In this document: positions 22,672-32,954 of the stretch, piece by piece
Numbering within the stretch: the first letter of the stretch is position 1
Layout: each line of letters begins with the position of its first letter
Source: Corinectria fuckeliana
Lineage: Eukaryota; Ascomycota; Sordariomycetes; Hypocreales; Nectriaceae
NCBI GenBank assembly: GCA_019137255.1
Contig: WPDH01000027.1
Span: 62,001-126,000, forward strand
Length of the DNA: 64,000 nt
Reading direction: 5' to 3'
Made by a program: the position numbers and the translations under genes
Notes under the pieces: generated by a model
Database searches by the model: none
Seen by the model: only the letters and a program-made list of their open reading frames with translations
What the model was told of the DNA's origin: nothing

Positions 22672-24746
22672 GCGCAGTCCTCCCCCCGCATCCCCGACTA
22701 AGACATGCGGACGTACGAATACAGCAACACTTTGGAGGCAGGGCAGGGTCGGGCGGTCAAGCTGGGGAGGACCGGGCTCCCGGTTGGAGCCGCTGGCCCG
22801 TGTTCTCCTCTGCGCGGAAGAGGTTGCATGAAGGGAGTGAAGGAAAAAAAGGGAAGATCTTGGGTTCTCGAAGAGACTGCGGAGAGGAAAGGCCCAGGCA
22901 AGATTACCGGCCCCGGAAAACTGGACGAACATCGAACCACCTGAAGCAGAGGTCGTCCCACAGCCCGGCTCTTGAACAGACATCATATGATGGCGTTTTG
23001 TATTTACATAGTAGAAGGGCGAGCGAGGACTGGTTCGGTAATCGGAAGGATTCCGAGTTTTTTTCATCCAAGCAAGGGAGGCGGGATGTTGGATGGAAAG
23101 ATGCGGAGATGAACATTGTACAATATGAGCAGCCATGGCCGCATTCTCGCGCACCCGAACGAAGCGTTTCCCACGAACCATTTTGCAATCGATTGCAAGG
23201 TGCAACTTATTCACCTGCACGCACGCACATCGTGCATTGACTCGACGCACCGCACAGCAACAGCACGCCACAGCAAGATACAACACAGCAACGATACAAC
23301 ACACAGCAATATAATACAACAACGCACACTTCCAGTCCCGTCCCCCCGCTTCCTCACGGTGGTTCCTCTCCCAAAAGCCCAGGGTCACGCGACCGGTCCC
23401 GGGCCGGGTCACTAGACGAAACGTAATACCCCAAGCCTCGGCCAGCGCTTCCCGTCCGCACCAAGCTGCCATCCCGTCCCGTCGGGGCCTTCTCGCGAAC
23501 CGTTCTACATAGTACGCGCCGCCTCTTGTGCCTCCCCCTTCCCTTGCCTCTAGGCGAGCCCTGCCCCATCTCGGGACGTCCAGCCAGGACTTGTTCTTCT
23601 AGTGGGAACGCAAGAATCATCCATCCGTGCTCGAGGTGCCAAGAATAGCGCCCCCCCGCCTTGTCCCGGCAGCAGCCCAGACCTGTCTGAAGACCAGGCC
23701 CGCGACGGCCATTCACAGACTCGCTGATTATTGACGGCCGGCTTGCTGCATCCAAGCGCATTCTGCTCTGCTGCGAGCGCCCCCTGTTCGTCCTAACGGG
23801 AACGGTGAACGAACAATGAACCCCTGGGCCTTGTCTTGATACCCGACAGCACTACGGCTTCGTGACATCTGCTCCTCTGCTCCTCCGCTCGGCCGATATC
23901 CTCCGAAGCCATCATCAGCCCAGCACCCTGGACAAACTATTGGCACCCTTGACTGACCATCAGTCATTTGGTCGCATCACGATATAGACCCCAGGTCAAC
24001 TGTACTTTTTTTTACCTTTCACTCCTAGGCTCTTCAAGCAACTTGCTGGGAACTGAACTTCAACAGCCCCCTCTTTCCACCTCTTCCCTCTATTCTTCTT
24101 CGTTCCATTCTATTCTTGTTTCGCTGTTTCACCATCCCGCTGGATCTTTACACCGCTCACTCTATACCCTTGACCGCAGTTCCCTGGTGGGTTTCCAGCG
24201 GGTTCTCTTAGACGAATCTCGTCCACTTATCGCCCTTCCCCTCCCGTCGCATTGGACGCCCCGGAGCCCCGGAGCCCCAAACGCCCCCGGCCCTGCGCGA
24301 AAAAAAATATTCCTGCACCAAGGTGCGATCCCCAGCCCCGAAGCTCTCCACTTCCCTCATGATTTCCCCCAATAGCTAACGGCTCCCGTTCCGCGAATTC
24401 CTGTAGCGTCATCTCCACGATCTTGCCCTCCTGGGAATTGCCATCCATCTCCATTCACCCATCCCTAATTTCTTCCCTCTTTTCCGTCGCTTCGATATCG
24501 CTTCTCCAACGTCACCTGTCAACGCCTCTTCTCCTCCGCCTCCGACGACCTTCGAAATTCACCTCTCCCGATTGCATCCAGTGCATCCTGTTGTCGCATC
24601 CTTGTTGCAGCGACAAACCCCCGTTCGCTATTTTCAACGACACACTCACACGCGAGCGCGCGTCCATTGCCTTACTAGCCTACCGTTGCCGTTTTCCTCC
24701 TCGCCACTCCCTTCGCTGCCGACGACGGCACCCCCTCCCACATTCC

Positions 24747-24764
24747 ATGATTGTGAGGAAGTAA
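24747..24764 (+). CDS. upstream ORF of MDM34 (5 codons)
   Basis: ATG ATT GTG AGG AAG TAA ends 13 bases before the MDM34 start codon. Such a minimal upstream frame can lower translation of the main frame or make it depend on reinitiation. Whether the mRNA leader includes it is inferred from position only. Confidence 0.4.
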   Translation: MIVRK

Positions 24765-24777
24765 AAGCCATTTCAAC

Positions 24778-26906
24778 ATGGCCTTCAACTTCAACTGGTC
24801 GCCGCTCACGGCCGATGCCGAGTTCTACTCCAAGGCGCGCGACCTCTTGACCAAGGCGCTAAACAAATCCCCGAAGCCGCCCATCATCGTCGACGACATC
24901 CTCGTCAGCGAGTTCAACCTCGGCACCGTTCCCCCCGACTTGGAGATCTTGGAGATTGGCGATCTAGCGGAGGATAGATTCCGAGGCATCTTCAAGATGA
25001 GCTATTCCGGCGATGCCTTCTTGACCCTCAAGACACGAGTTCAAGTATGTTGACGCTTCTTCCTTTCTCTCTTTTTATCTTGCGTCATTGTGGGCAGTCA
25101 ACCCCGGGAAGCCCCGGCGCCGCGGTTCAATGGCCCAACGTTGAGTCATCGTCCGGGGACGCGATTGGAAAGCCTCGCTTTAATGGCTGGCCATGAATTT
25201 TCGTCATATTTGCCAACTGAACAAGTGGTTTGGTCGGCCTCGGAACTCACCAGTCACTTCGCCAATTTCCCTCCTATACTCGTTATTTTTGGCAAGCCGG
25301 GCCCTCTTGCAACTGCCGAATGTTGATGCCCATTCAAACGCCATAGCTTTTCCCCTTGACTCACAGATCCATGTGGTTCCATGCTTCCTTGCACTACCAC
25401 CTGCGCATTGTATCACATTCCCCTCTATCCAGGATGCGCGTTGATGTTAGCGTCCAAGCGCGTACATGAGTTCATGCCGAGACTTGAGGCTATAGCAGAG
25501 GACTAATATCAAAACAACTATAGGCCAATCCTCTGAACACATACCTCTACTCCAAGCCGAGCTTCACATCACCTCAGCCCTTGGCTGCCGCATCGGGGTT
25601 GACCATTCCCCTATCCATCACTCTGTCCGAGATCAAGCTCTCGGCATTCATCATCCTCGTCTTCTCCAAACAAAAAGGCCTAACCCTCGTCTTTCGCAAT
25701 GACCCACTCGAGTCACTCAAAGTCTCCTCGACCATTGATTCCATACAGTTCGTCCGCGATTACCTACAACGGACTATCGAGCAGCAGCTGCGCAATCTGA
25801 TGATGGACGAGTTACCGGCCATTATCCACAGGCTATCACTGCAGCTCTGGTGTCCCGACCAAGCCAACAAGGGCACCGCAACTCCTGAAGAACTTGCCGA
25901 TGAGGCCGGCGTCGACCCTCTAGCAAGCCCCCCACTAGACCCAGTGGATGCTAACGGCAATCTGGTTGACCCCAACTCCATTTCAGAGCTTACCTTGAAC
26001 GGTGGCGGCGAAGTGCAGTCGCTCTTTTCCCAGAAGAACCTGCTACGCCTTGCTGCCCTGACGGATTCCCATCGCACTCTCTCCCTCTTCACGCCCGGTA
26101 TCCACGATGTCGTCTTCCGCGCTTGGACGGGGCACGGTGATAGATCCGAGGCTCCGACACCTTCGTTCGGAACTCCGAGCCTCACAAAAACGCACTCGTA
26201 TGTTGCAGGCTCGACTACTACCTACACCTTCTCCGACTCAGGTAGCACTGCTCATGGACATCTTCCATCTCGACCTTCACTTGTCAGCCTCAACTCGGCT
26301 ACTACTGGACTGTCATTGGGTGCCGGCGGACGATCAAGGCCAGGCCGCAAGAAGAAGACTCGAGTCGTCAACCTTAGGCGCACCAAGTCTGAGGCCGCAA
26401 CCCCTGACACCATGAGCGAGGCTTCGGAGACGCCATCTCTTGATGTGCCGTTCTCCGAGCCAATGGTGTCTGATTTGATTCCCGAAGAGCCTGAAGACGG
26501 GTCCATGGTTGCTGAGGCACCCACTCCCAACAAGGTTCGCTTCAGAACTTTGGCGGAGCGGACTCACCGCCCTTTGATGGCCGACATATATGAGATGTCT
26601 CAGCTGGCGGCTGAGACACCCTCCGCCACGCAGGCGTCCACAAATCTAGCCGAGGCTTTATCCAGAAGTTACATATCCGCTGCTGCGACCAGCGGGCTGC
26701 CCGGCAACAAGGAGAAGGCGGCATTTCTTGAAAGCCAGAGTGGTGGCTCTGACACGTCGTCATCTGTCATCCTCGAGCAAGCATGGATCATGAAGATGGC
26801 TGGCGAGATTGCCAAGCGCGTTTACGACGAGAAGCAACGACGGCAGGGCAATTGGGAGGAGCGGGAAGACGCTCCGCCCCCGGCCTATGAAGCTGCAACT
26901 CGATGA
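24778..26906 (+). CDS. MDM34: MDM34, ERMES complex subunit
   Basis: Two exons (24778-25044 and 25524-26906) encode 549 residues. The protein opens with MAFNFNWSPL, the family's invariant N-terminus, and continues with PPIIVDDILVSEFNLG, IGDLAEDRFRGIFKM and LKTRVQANPLNTYL, which crosses the splice junction cleanly. Residues 1 to about 210 form the SMP lipid-transfer domain. The rest is low-complexity with basic RPGRKKKTRVVNLRR and acidic stretches. With MMM1, MDM10 and MDM12 it builds the ER-mitochondria encounter structure that tethers the two membranes and moves phospholipids; MDM34 sits at the mitochondrial outer membrane side. The intron is 479 nt, far longer than the others in the window, and no extra conserved exon is evident inside it. 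Confidence 0.96.
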
Positions 26907-28428
26907 GTTTATACACAGCCACCGAAACACTACATACACAACATCCCCACACTCGTTTGAACTTTACTTCTTTTTGCCTCCTTTCTCAGCTGCACAAGCG
27001 CTGGAGTTTTCAGAGGATTTGGGTTTCCGGCACGACCCGAAAGCTTTTGATTGTCGACGTTTTTATTTTGGGCGTTTGCGGGAGACGGCTTTTTGATGAA
27101 CAAAATGGTGGGTCAGATGGGGTGTTGAATGACCGGCCAGTCATTGGTGTGACTTTTTTTTTTATACTTTTTGTTGCTTTTGTTTTGTTTTCTTCCTCTT
27201 ACAATTGTTGACAAACAAAAAGTCGACCTCATGACGTCGCACTGGCAGCAACCTGCACCATTACATTTAGCGTTTCCTTTGTCGAAGTGGCTGCTGGTCC
27301 CAGGTGGAATGGCTGTGCGAGTTTTCCGCACAGAAGGCGGTGGTTTTATCAATTAGGGTCTGGGATCAGGAATCGGATGGGTGTGAAAGGCCCGGGCTGG
27401 GAAAGGAAGGAAATTGGGACGAGACGTGGGATGGACGTCAGGCATTTTGTTTGGGATACAAGGATGGCAAGCAATGAAGGCGGGATGGCGATGATCCCCG
27501 TGGAGCAAGCGCGGGAGGAGCAGCAAAGACCACTCCAATTCAAACCAAATCAGTAAAAAGATGCATATCGGGATTTTGCGACGTGTGTGATGGTGGCTGT
27601 GCCCTGTCCGTTTCGTACCACTGTGATGCAGTCTAGTGGCTGTGACGAGTGACTATAGCATACGAAACATGTACGTGGCTGGGGTGACACGTTGAATAGG
27701 TACGTGTGACGCAAGGGGGAAATACGAATGCTAGTCTCACAGGTTCTTCCTTCACACCCCGTGTGGTCACGCGGAGCGCAGGTCAACACCTCATACGATG
27801 GATGGATGGTTGAATGCGGCCCTGGTACCTAAATGACATTCTCAACTGCCACAAGTGTTACACAACCATGCTCCCGCTATCATCGAAGAGGATACGGCCT
27901 TCTCGGATCCTCTTCTCGCCATTGTGGCGTCTCTCCCCCTTCCTCTGCGTTCCGCACTCCTAGGCCTCCCAAGCTCCGAGCCTTGGGTTGCTCGTATATG
28001 CACCCTTGGCCGAGCCCTGGCGGCAGTGTCGCCACCCGGCGTTGTCTCAGTCTCTCAGCTGCTTCGTGGCTTCAGGACGGTCAGTGCTGGAGTTGCCACC
28101 CTCCGGCGGGTGCGGATTGTAGGATTTGTCGTTGCTCGGCTTGTCGTTGCGTTCATCCTCTGAAGGTAGCGAGACGAGCTTCTCGGGTAGTTTCCGAGGC
28201 CGGAGGAAACGAGAGCCAGCTATCCCAAGAATATTTGCTGGGGCCTAGTTATTCCTCCCCTCGTAGGCTATTCTCTGTGTCTAACTGACAGTTAGTACCG
28301 GGTACTTCCTAATCGAAGCTGAGTGGCTTTGACTAAGTAGGTAGGTACCTTCGACGACCCGGCAGGTGACGCCCCTCCACGGATGACTTGCGGTTTCGAC
28401 CGGTGCGCTTGTAGTGGGCGGCCCCGTA
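26907..28428. other. MDM34/YAF9 convergent spacer
   Basis: Two overlapping frames around 27833-28288 have no recognisable content and no splice support. A short AGGTAGGTACC element lies at 28337-28350. No gene is called. Confidence 0.5.
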
Positions 28429-29352
28429 CTAAGTGGGCTTCCCAGCAGCGGCAGCGGCGGCGTTGCGGGCGGCGTTCTCGGCCTTGAGGCTCGCCAGCAG
28501 CTCCTCCCTCTCCTTGAGCTCGGCGAGCGTCTTCTTGGTCATGGCCTCGGTCTGGGCCTGGGCGTCGGCGAGCTTCTTGATCTCGGCGGCCTCGGTCTCG
28601 AGGCTGAAAGGCTGGCCGGGCCGGTTATGCGCGGGGATCATGGCCGAGTGCTCCCAGACCTCGTTGTTGTCGGCCGGCGGCGGCGGCGGCGCGCGGTTCT
28701 TACCCTTGCCTCCCTTGCCGCCCTTGCCGCCAGCCGGCTTCCAGCCCTTGGGGACCGCGTTCGCGGTGAGCAGGTTGTAGAAGGTCTCGTAGGGCTCGTT
28801 GAAGAGCTGCTCGTCGTAGCTCCAGGACCGCACCTCGCCGCTGGCCGTCACCATGGCCTGCTTCTCTTCCTCGGTGCGGCCGTAGGGGTGCAGGCGGAGG
28901 TAGTGGTAGAGGGTCTGGGGTTTCTCGCCCGAGTCGTTGACGTAGTACAGCTTGATGGTGATGTCGAACTCGCCCCAGCCGGTTTCAGTGACGAGGAAAG
29001 GCTTTCCCACCTCGCCTTCCACCACTGCAGTTCAACGGTTAGCAAAAAGCCACCTCAGCTCGCCTCATTAGAGACGGGCGAGAGAGAAGGGGCCGGGAGA
29101 CGGGTGGAGCGTACTGCGCACGTAGTTGGGGATCGACTCGTGGAGCTTAAATTGCACGCGGCGCAGCCAGTACGTGATGTCGGTATCGTCGAGGCCCTTG
29201 ACGAAGACCTCCCACGAGTGGGTGTGATTGTCCGGGATGCCGGCGGGTCGAGGGTTGGTGTCGGAGAAGGGACGGGCGGTGCTACCGACGATGAACGGCC
29301 GGCGGATCTGCGTCAGCTTGACGCGCTTTCCGAGCTGGTTTTGGGGCGCCAT
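28429..29352 (-). CDS. YAF9: YEATS-domain protein YAF9
   Basis: Two exons on the minus strand (29352-29115 and 29024-28429; intron 90 nt, phase 1) encode 277 residues. The N-terminal YEATS domain runs from about residue 10 to 150, with RRPFIVGSTARPF, HTHSWEVFVKG, TETGWGEFDI and YHYLRLHPYG. YEATS domains read acetylated or crotonylated histone H3 tails through an aromatic cage. YAF9 is the shared subunit of the NuA4 acetyltransferase and the SWR1 H2A.Z-exchange complexes in the nucleus. A Gly/Lys and Pro-rich linker (about 178-196) separates this from a C-terminal coiled coil (about 229-277) that mediates complex assembly in the yeast protein. The gene is divergent from COQ11, with 534 bases between start codons. 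Confidence 0.95.
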
Positions 29353-29886
29353 GGCTGAGAGGGAGGAGGGATCCCAGCAGTTGGTTGAAGGTGAGTTGAT
29401 GAGAGAACGGAGAAGAATATTTGGCGGGGGCAGCCTCAGCCTTGCAGGGTCGACGTAGCTTTGCTACTAGTAGTACACCACCCACTGTAAGTAGGTAGCC
29501 AATGACGGCCCGTGCGGGGGACGGGCCACTGAAAGATTAGTGGTCCGGTGAATGACGATGGCAGCTCCGTCCTTTGGGTTTCCAGTGGAGTTAGCCTCAG
29601 CCTCGGCCAGAACGATGATTTCATGACTTTCACGCGAGGCTTGCAGGACGTCAAATTTGTATCTAGAACTGGCCTCGAGACTCAATTTGTAGGATTTCGA
29701 CTATCACTCACTTCATTCTCTCGTTGATGAAATGAGTCCTTGCTTCGCTCGATCCGTCTGAGCTTGTCGACTCCCGCGCGTCTTCCTGCCCCGGCTTGTC
29801 CGCCCGTCTTCCTCCGTCGTCTCCCGCAAATCACACCACACACATCAACTTGCAACACCAACACTAAAAACAATCATTCAGGCGCC
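29353..29886. promoter_or_regulatory. shared divergent promoter region of YAF9 and COQ11
   Basis: 534 bases lie between two start codons that face away from each other, so both core promoters must lie here or overlap. The part nearest COQ11 is pyrimidine-rich on the plus strand. No clear TATA element was seen on either strand. Confidence 0.55.
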
Positions 29887-30820
29887 ATGTCTGCAGCAAA
29901 GAAGCTCGTCGTCTGCGGAGGCTCCGGCTTCCTGGGCTCCAGGATCTGTCAATTCGCCGTAGCTCGAGGCTGGGAAGTGACCTCCATCAGGTACTATTTC
30001 CTCTCCCGCTCCTAAGCTTCCTCTAGCTGGATCCCAAGCTCACTTTTTGCACAGCCGCTCCGGCGAGCCTCGATGGGACACCGTCACTTCCTCCGCCTCA
30101 CCGCCTCCGTGGGCGCACAAGGTGACCTGGGAGCGCGGCGACATCCTCCGGCCCGCGACGTATGCGCCGCTGCTCAACGGCGCCGACTTCGTTGTCCACA
30201 GCATGGGCATCCTGCTCGAGGCCGACTACAAGGGAGTCGTCTCCGGCAAGGAGTCGCCCTTCTCCGGCTTGGCCAAGGCTTTTGCCCCTGTGCGAGACCG
30301 GGGCATCAACCCCTTGGAGCGGAAGGAGGGCGAAGACATCAAGCCCTCGGACCCAAAGGACCAGTTCTCGTATGAGATCATGAACCGAGACAGCGCCATC
30401 ACGCTCGCCAAGCACGCCGCTGCTGCCAGTGTAAGCTCGTTCTGCTACATCTCGGCCGCCGGCGGAGCGCCCGTCCTTCCCGCGCGATACATCGCTACCA
30501 AGCGAGAGGCAGAGAGCACCATCTCAAACAGCTTCCCCCAGCTGAGGAGCATCTACGTCCGGCCTCCCTTCTTGTTCGACAACTCGCGCACCATCACCGT
30601 GCCGCTGGCTGCCATGGTCGGCCTGGGGACCATGGTCAACGGCGTGACGGGCCACTACTTCAAAAGTTTCATGGGCGCTGCTGGCATCAAGCCGCTCAAG
30701 GTCGACACTGTTGCTGAGGCCGTGGTGGAGGCATTCGGCGATGAGGAGGTCAAGGGAGTCGTTGAGCCCGCTGACATTGAAGAGCTGGCGAACAAGTCGT
30801 GGAGAAAGACTATGTTGTAA
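29887..30820 (+). CDS. COQ11: COQ11-like mitochondrial NAD(P)-binding protein
   Basis: Two exons (29887-29990 and 30055-30820; intron 64 nt) give 289 residues. The N-terminus KKLVVCGGSGFLGSRIC contains the Rossmann dinucleotide-binding motif GGxGFLG at residues 11-17, and the join restores VTSISRSGEP. Later blocks include WERGDIL, VVHSMGILL and ARYIATKREAE. It is an atypical short-chain dehydrogenase close to yeast YLR290C/COQ11 and to complex I subunit NDUFA9. In yeast COQ11 associates with the CoQ synthome on the matrix face of the inner membrane and modulates coenzyme Q assembly. No enzymatic reaction is firmly established for the family. The gene is convergent with SYF2, only 99 bases away. 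Confidence 0.88.
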
Positions 30821-30919
30821 GAGTTTGCTTGTGCTGCAAGAAACGCTAGACTGTATAATACCCTCTCTTTACAGAACTGGATTTACAAAACATAAATCTA
30901 TGGACCATCCGTCTTTCAC

Positions 30920-31927
30920 TCATATCATCGTGCCTCGCTCGAAGCTGTCCCGAATCTCCGCCGTGTACTTGTTGTAGAACCGCGACAGCTTCTGGTTGAA
31001 CTGCTTGTTCTTCTCGTTGATGTACGTGACGTCGCCATCGTCGCCGTTCTGCGCCATCCTCTCCTTCCTCTTCTTCAACCTCTGCTCCTCGGCTCTTCTC
31101 AAATCGTCGACGAGACGGTCCACCGCAGCCTTGTCAGGCTTGCTTTGAGCAAACGACGTCGAATCAGCGGTCGAGTAGAAGGATCCATCCTTGTCGACGG
31201 CGATGAGCTCGCCGTCTTCCGTCTCCACGATGTCCAGGCCGCCAGATGCCGCAGCCTTCTCAACCGCAGCCATTTTATCCGTCGCGTACCTGTCCAAGTC
31301 AGGGTTGATGTTACGCAGCTGTCGCTTGTAGATCTTGTTGCTCTCTTGGGTGTAGTCCTGGAACGCGTTGTTGTCGCGGGCCGCCTCCTTCTTCTTGACG
31401 CGCTTATCCCACTTTTCACTCTCGTCGATGGTCCAGTCCCAGGCGCGCTTGCGTTCAAAGTCTTCGCCGGACTCCTCCACATCCGCCTTGAGAAGCTTGT
31501 GTGATGCGATGGCATGCTTCCGATGCAGGGCAGTGAGTTGGCTGGGATCGGTGGCGAGTCTCTGGGATTCTAAGGTGGCCTCCTTCAGGTTCTTCTCGGA
31601 AGACGTCTTGGCCCGGGCCTGTAGGGCTTTGAACCGGGCCATACGCTCCTTGGTTTTGGCTGCGGGATCCGCATCATCCTCGGGAGCCTTGCTCTGCTTT
31701 GCAACGGGAGGCTCTGTAGGTGGTGTTTCGTCTTTTGCGGGTGGTTGTGTCTGGATAATGTCTTCGACGGGAATGTGTTCGGCAGGAGTCTGTTCGGCGG
31801 GGCTTTGCTCGGATATTGTTTCCATGGGAGCATCGACGACGAGAGTCTCTAATGCCTGGGCCTCCTCGAGAGCTTCTTGTTTCGCAGAGCTTCGCGTGGT
31901 TCTCCGTCTCTTGGCCGGTGGAGACAT
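30920..31927 (-). CDS. SYF2: pre-mRNA splicing factor SYF2
   Basis: A single exon encodes 335 residues. A basic start (PPAKRRRTTRSSAK) acts as a likely nuclear localisation signal. An acidic, Pro/Thr/Glu-rich disordered segment follows (about 20-90). The SYF2 domain covers the C-terminal two thirds, with FERKRAWDWTIDESEKWDKR, KIYKRQLRNINPDLDRY and a C-terminal block INEKNKQFNQKLSRFYNKY. SYF2 belongs to the Prp19/NineTeen complex and acts in the activated and post-catalytic spliceosome near the U2/U6 RNA. The frame is complete and the length is normal for filamentous fungi. A CACGTG palindrome lies about 200 bases upstream. Confidence 0.94.
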   Translation of the reverse strand: MSPPAKRRRTTRSSAKQEALEEAQALETLVVDAPMETISEQSPAEQTPAEHIPVEDIIQTQPPAKDETPPTEPPVAKQSKAPEDDADPAAKTKERMARFKALQARAKTSSEKNLKEATLESQRLATDPSQLTALHRKHAIASHKLLKADVEESGEDFERKRAWDWTIDESEKWDKRVKKKEAARDNNAFQDYTQESNKIYKRQLRNINPDLDRYATDKMAAVEKAAASGGLDIVETEDGELIAVDKDGSFYSTADSTSFAQSKPDKAAVDRLVDDLRRAEEQRLKKRKERMAQNGDDGDVTYINEKNKQFNQKLSRFYNKYTAEIRDSFERGTMI

Positions 31928-32950
31928 GGTCAGATCGAGGGCTGTGACTGGTATCGGTGGGTGGGATCTTTGCTGCGCGGTATTGGCGCTAACTTTAGAT
32001 CAATTTAGATAAAGTAAGTTGGATGTTGGTGATTTGTCTGTCTTGAAAGTGACGGCTGATAAAGGATTCAATGAATGGAAGACGCTATCCAGACAAACAA
32101 CCTTGCCGTCCAGGATACGGCGATTTGGATCACGTGATCAAGCGTCTTTTTCAAATTTAGTCATTCAGCTTTCATAAGCTAACGCACAAGCTGGGGCTAG
32201 TGAGATTAGGCTTAGTGCATAAGAAGGTAAGCTAGTCTACCTAACTAAAATGACATAAGACTCAAGCAAGCCTGAATATGGTTCATATGTGGTACGTGGT
32301 GCAACATTGTAAATAATTCAAGCCATGGATTGACTTCCATTTGGCCCGTTGTCATGTGATGGATGGCTCATTTCATTGTGTCAAATGGCACCTACGCAGC
32401 GGAAAACACGCTTACGAATCGCGGCTGGGTGGCCTACAGCTACAGCATCTGCCGAAAAGGAAAGTCTGGACTAAGAAATCTCCCGACCCCGCTTTCCCCG
32501 GACATTCCAGCAGCCAGCGGGACCGCTAAGCCTTAGGGGGGGCAGTTTTGCCGTTGGGGCAACAATTCCCTGCCGCAACAGCCTGTAACCTTCCAACACA
32601 GGAAGAGTACAGTGAGTGGATGGCTGACGACGGGAGTGTCTCAAAGTGAAGGCGCGTGGGTTTTCTTTTCCAGTTCCAGCGTTGCATGGCGCAAGGGACT
32701 GGGGAAATAGCCGGCTGGTGACGTGGAATGTTGCTCCCAATTCATCCGTTGCTTGTGGCTCATTGCCACCTTCTCTTTTGCAACTCACTTTTCGCAACCC
32801 GCCTTGCGTCCCGAGACTCGAATTGCCTCCTGTGCCCTTTTTTGTGCCTCTTGGGACTGACCTGGCCACGTTTGTCTTCAAGCCGCTGACGAGGACTCCC
32901 TCCCATCGCCATATGCTGGGCGGATCACCAACCGCCCAACCTCAGCAAGG
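31928..32950. promoter_or_regulatory. divergent intergenic region of SYF2 and the 577-residue gene
   Basis: About 1 kb separates two start codons facing away from each other. It contains the GATCACGTGATC palindrome at 32128-32139 nearer SYF2, and pyrimidine-rich sequence with a short upstream frame nearer the plus-strand gene. Confidence 0.5.
32128..32139. promoter_or_regulatory. GATCACGTGATC perfect palindrome (E-box core)
   Basis: A 12-base perfect palindrome centred on CACGTG, the core bound by bHLH factors such as Cbf1, Pho4 and Tye7 in yeast. It lies 201 bases upstream of the SYF2 start codon. Confidence 0.5.
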
Positions 32951-32954
32951 ATGA
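32913..32954 (+). CDS. upstream ORF overlapping the next start codon
   Basis: A 13-residue frame (ATGCTGGGC...CAAGGATGA) ends with TGA at 32952-32954, which overlaps the main ATG at 32951. This ATGA overlap would let ribosomes that finish the short frame reinitiate on the main one. It rests on sequence only. Confidence 0.4.
   Translation: MLGGSPTAQPQQG

Larger units (their letters stand above)
18406..24777. other. 6.4 kb gene desert rich in simple repeats
   Basis: No gene could be built here despite several long frames, for example 20222-21247 (+, 341 codons) and 22645-23472 (-, 275 codons). These cross microsatellites, lack recognisable motifs and have random composition. The last 0.8 kb before MDM34 is strongly pyrimidine-rich on the plus strand, as expected of a fungal promoter and leader. 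Much of the rest may be regulatory or non-coding transcript DNA; the sequence does not say. Confidence 0.5.

Noticed and set aside
22645..23472. 275-codon minus-strand frame
   Set aside because: No recognisable motif, compositionally random, overlapped by other frames of similar quality.
27833..28288. overlapping frames of 151 and 102 codons between MDM34 and YAF9
   Set aside because: Two frames of equal quality over the same bases and no motif; neither can be preferred.
28414..29358. 314-codon plus-strand frame opposite YAF9
   Set aside because: Exact antisense of a YEATS gene whose exons are well supported.
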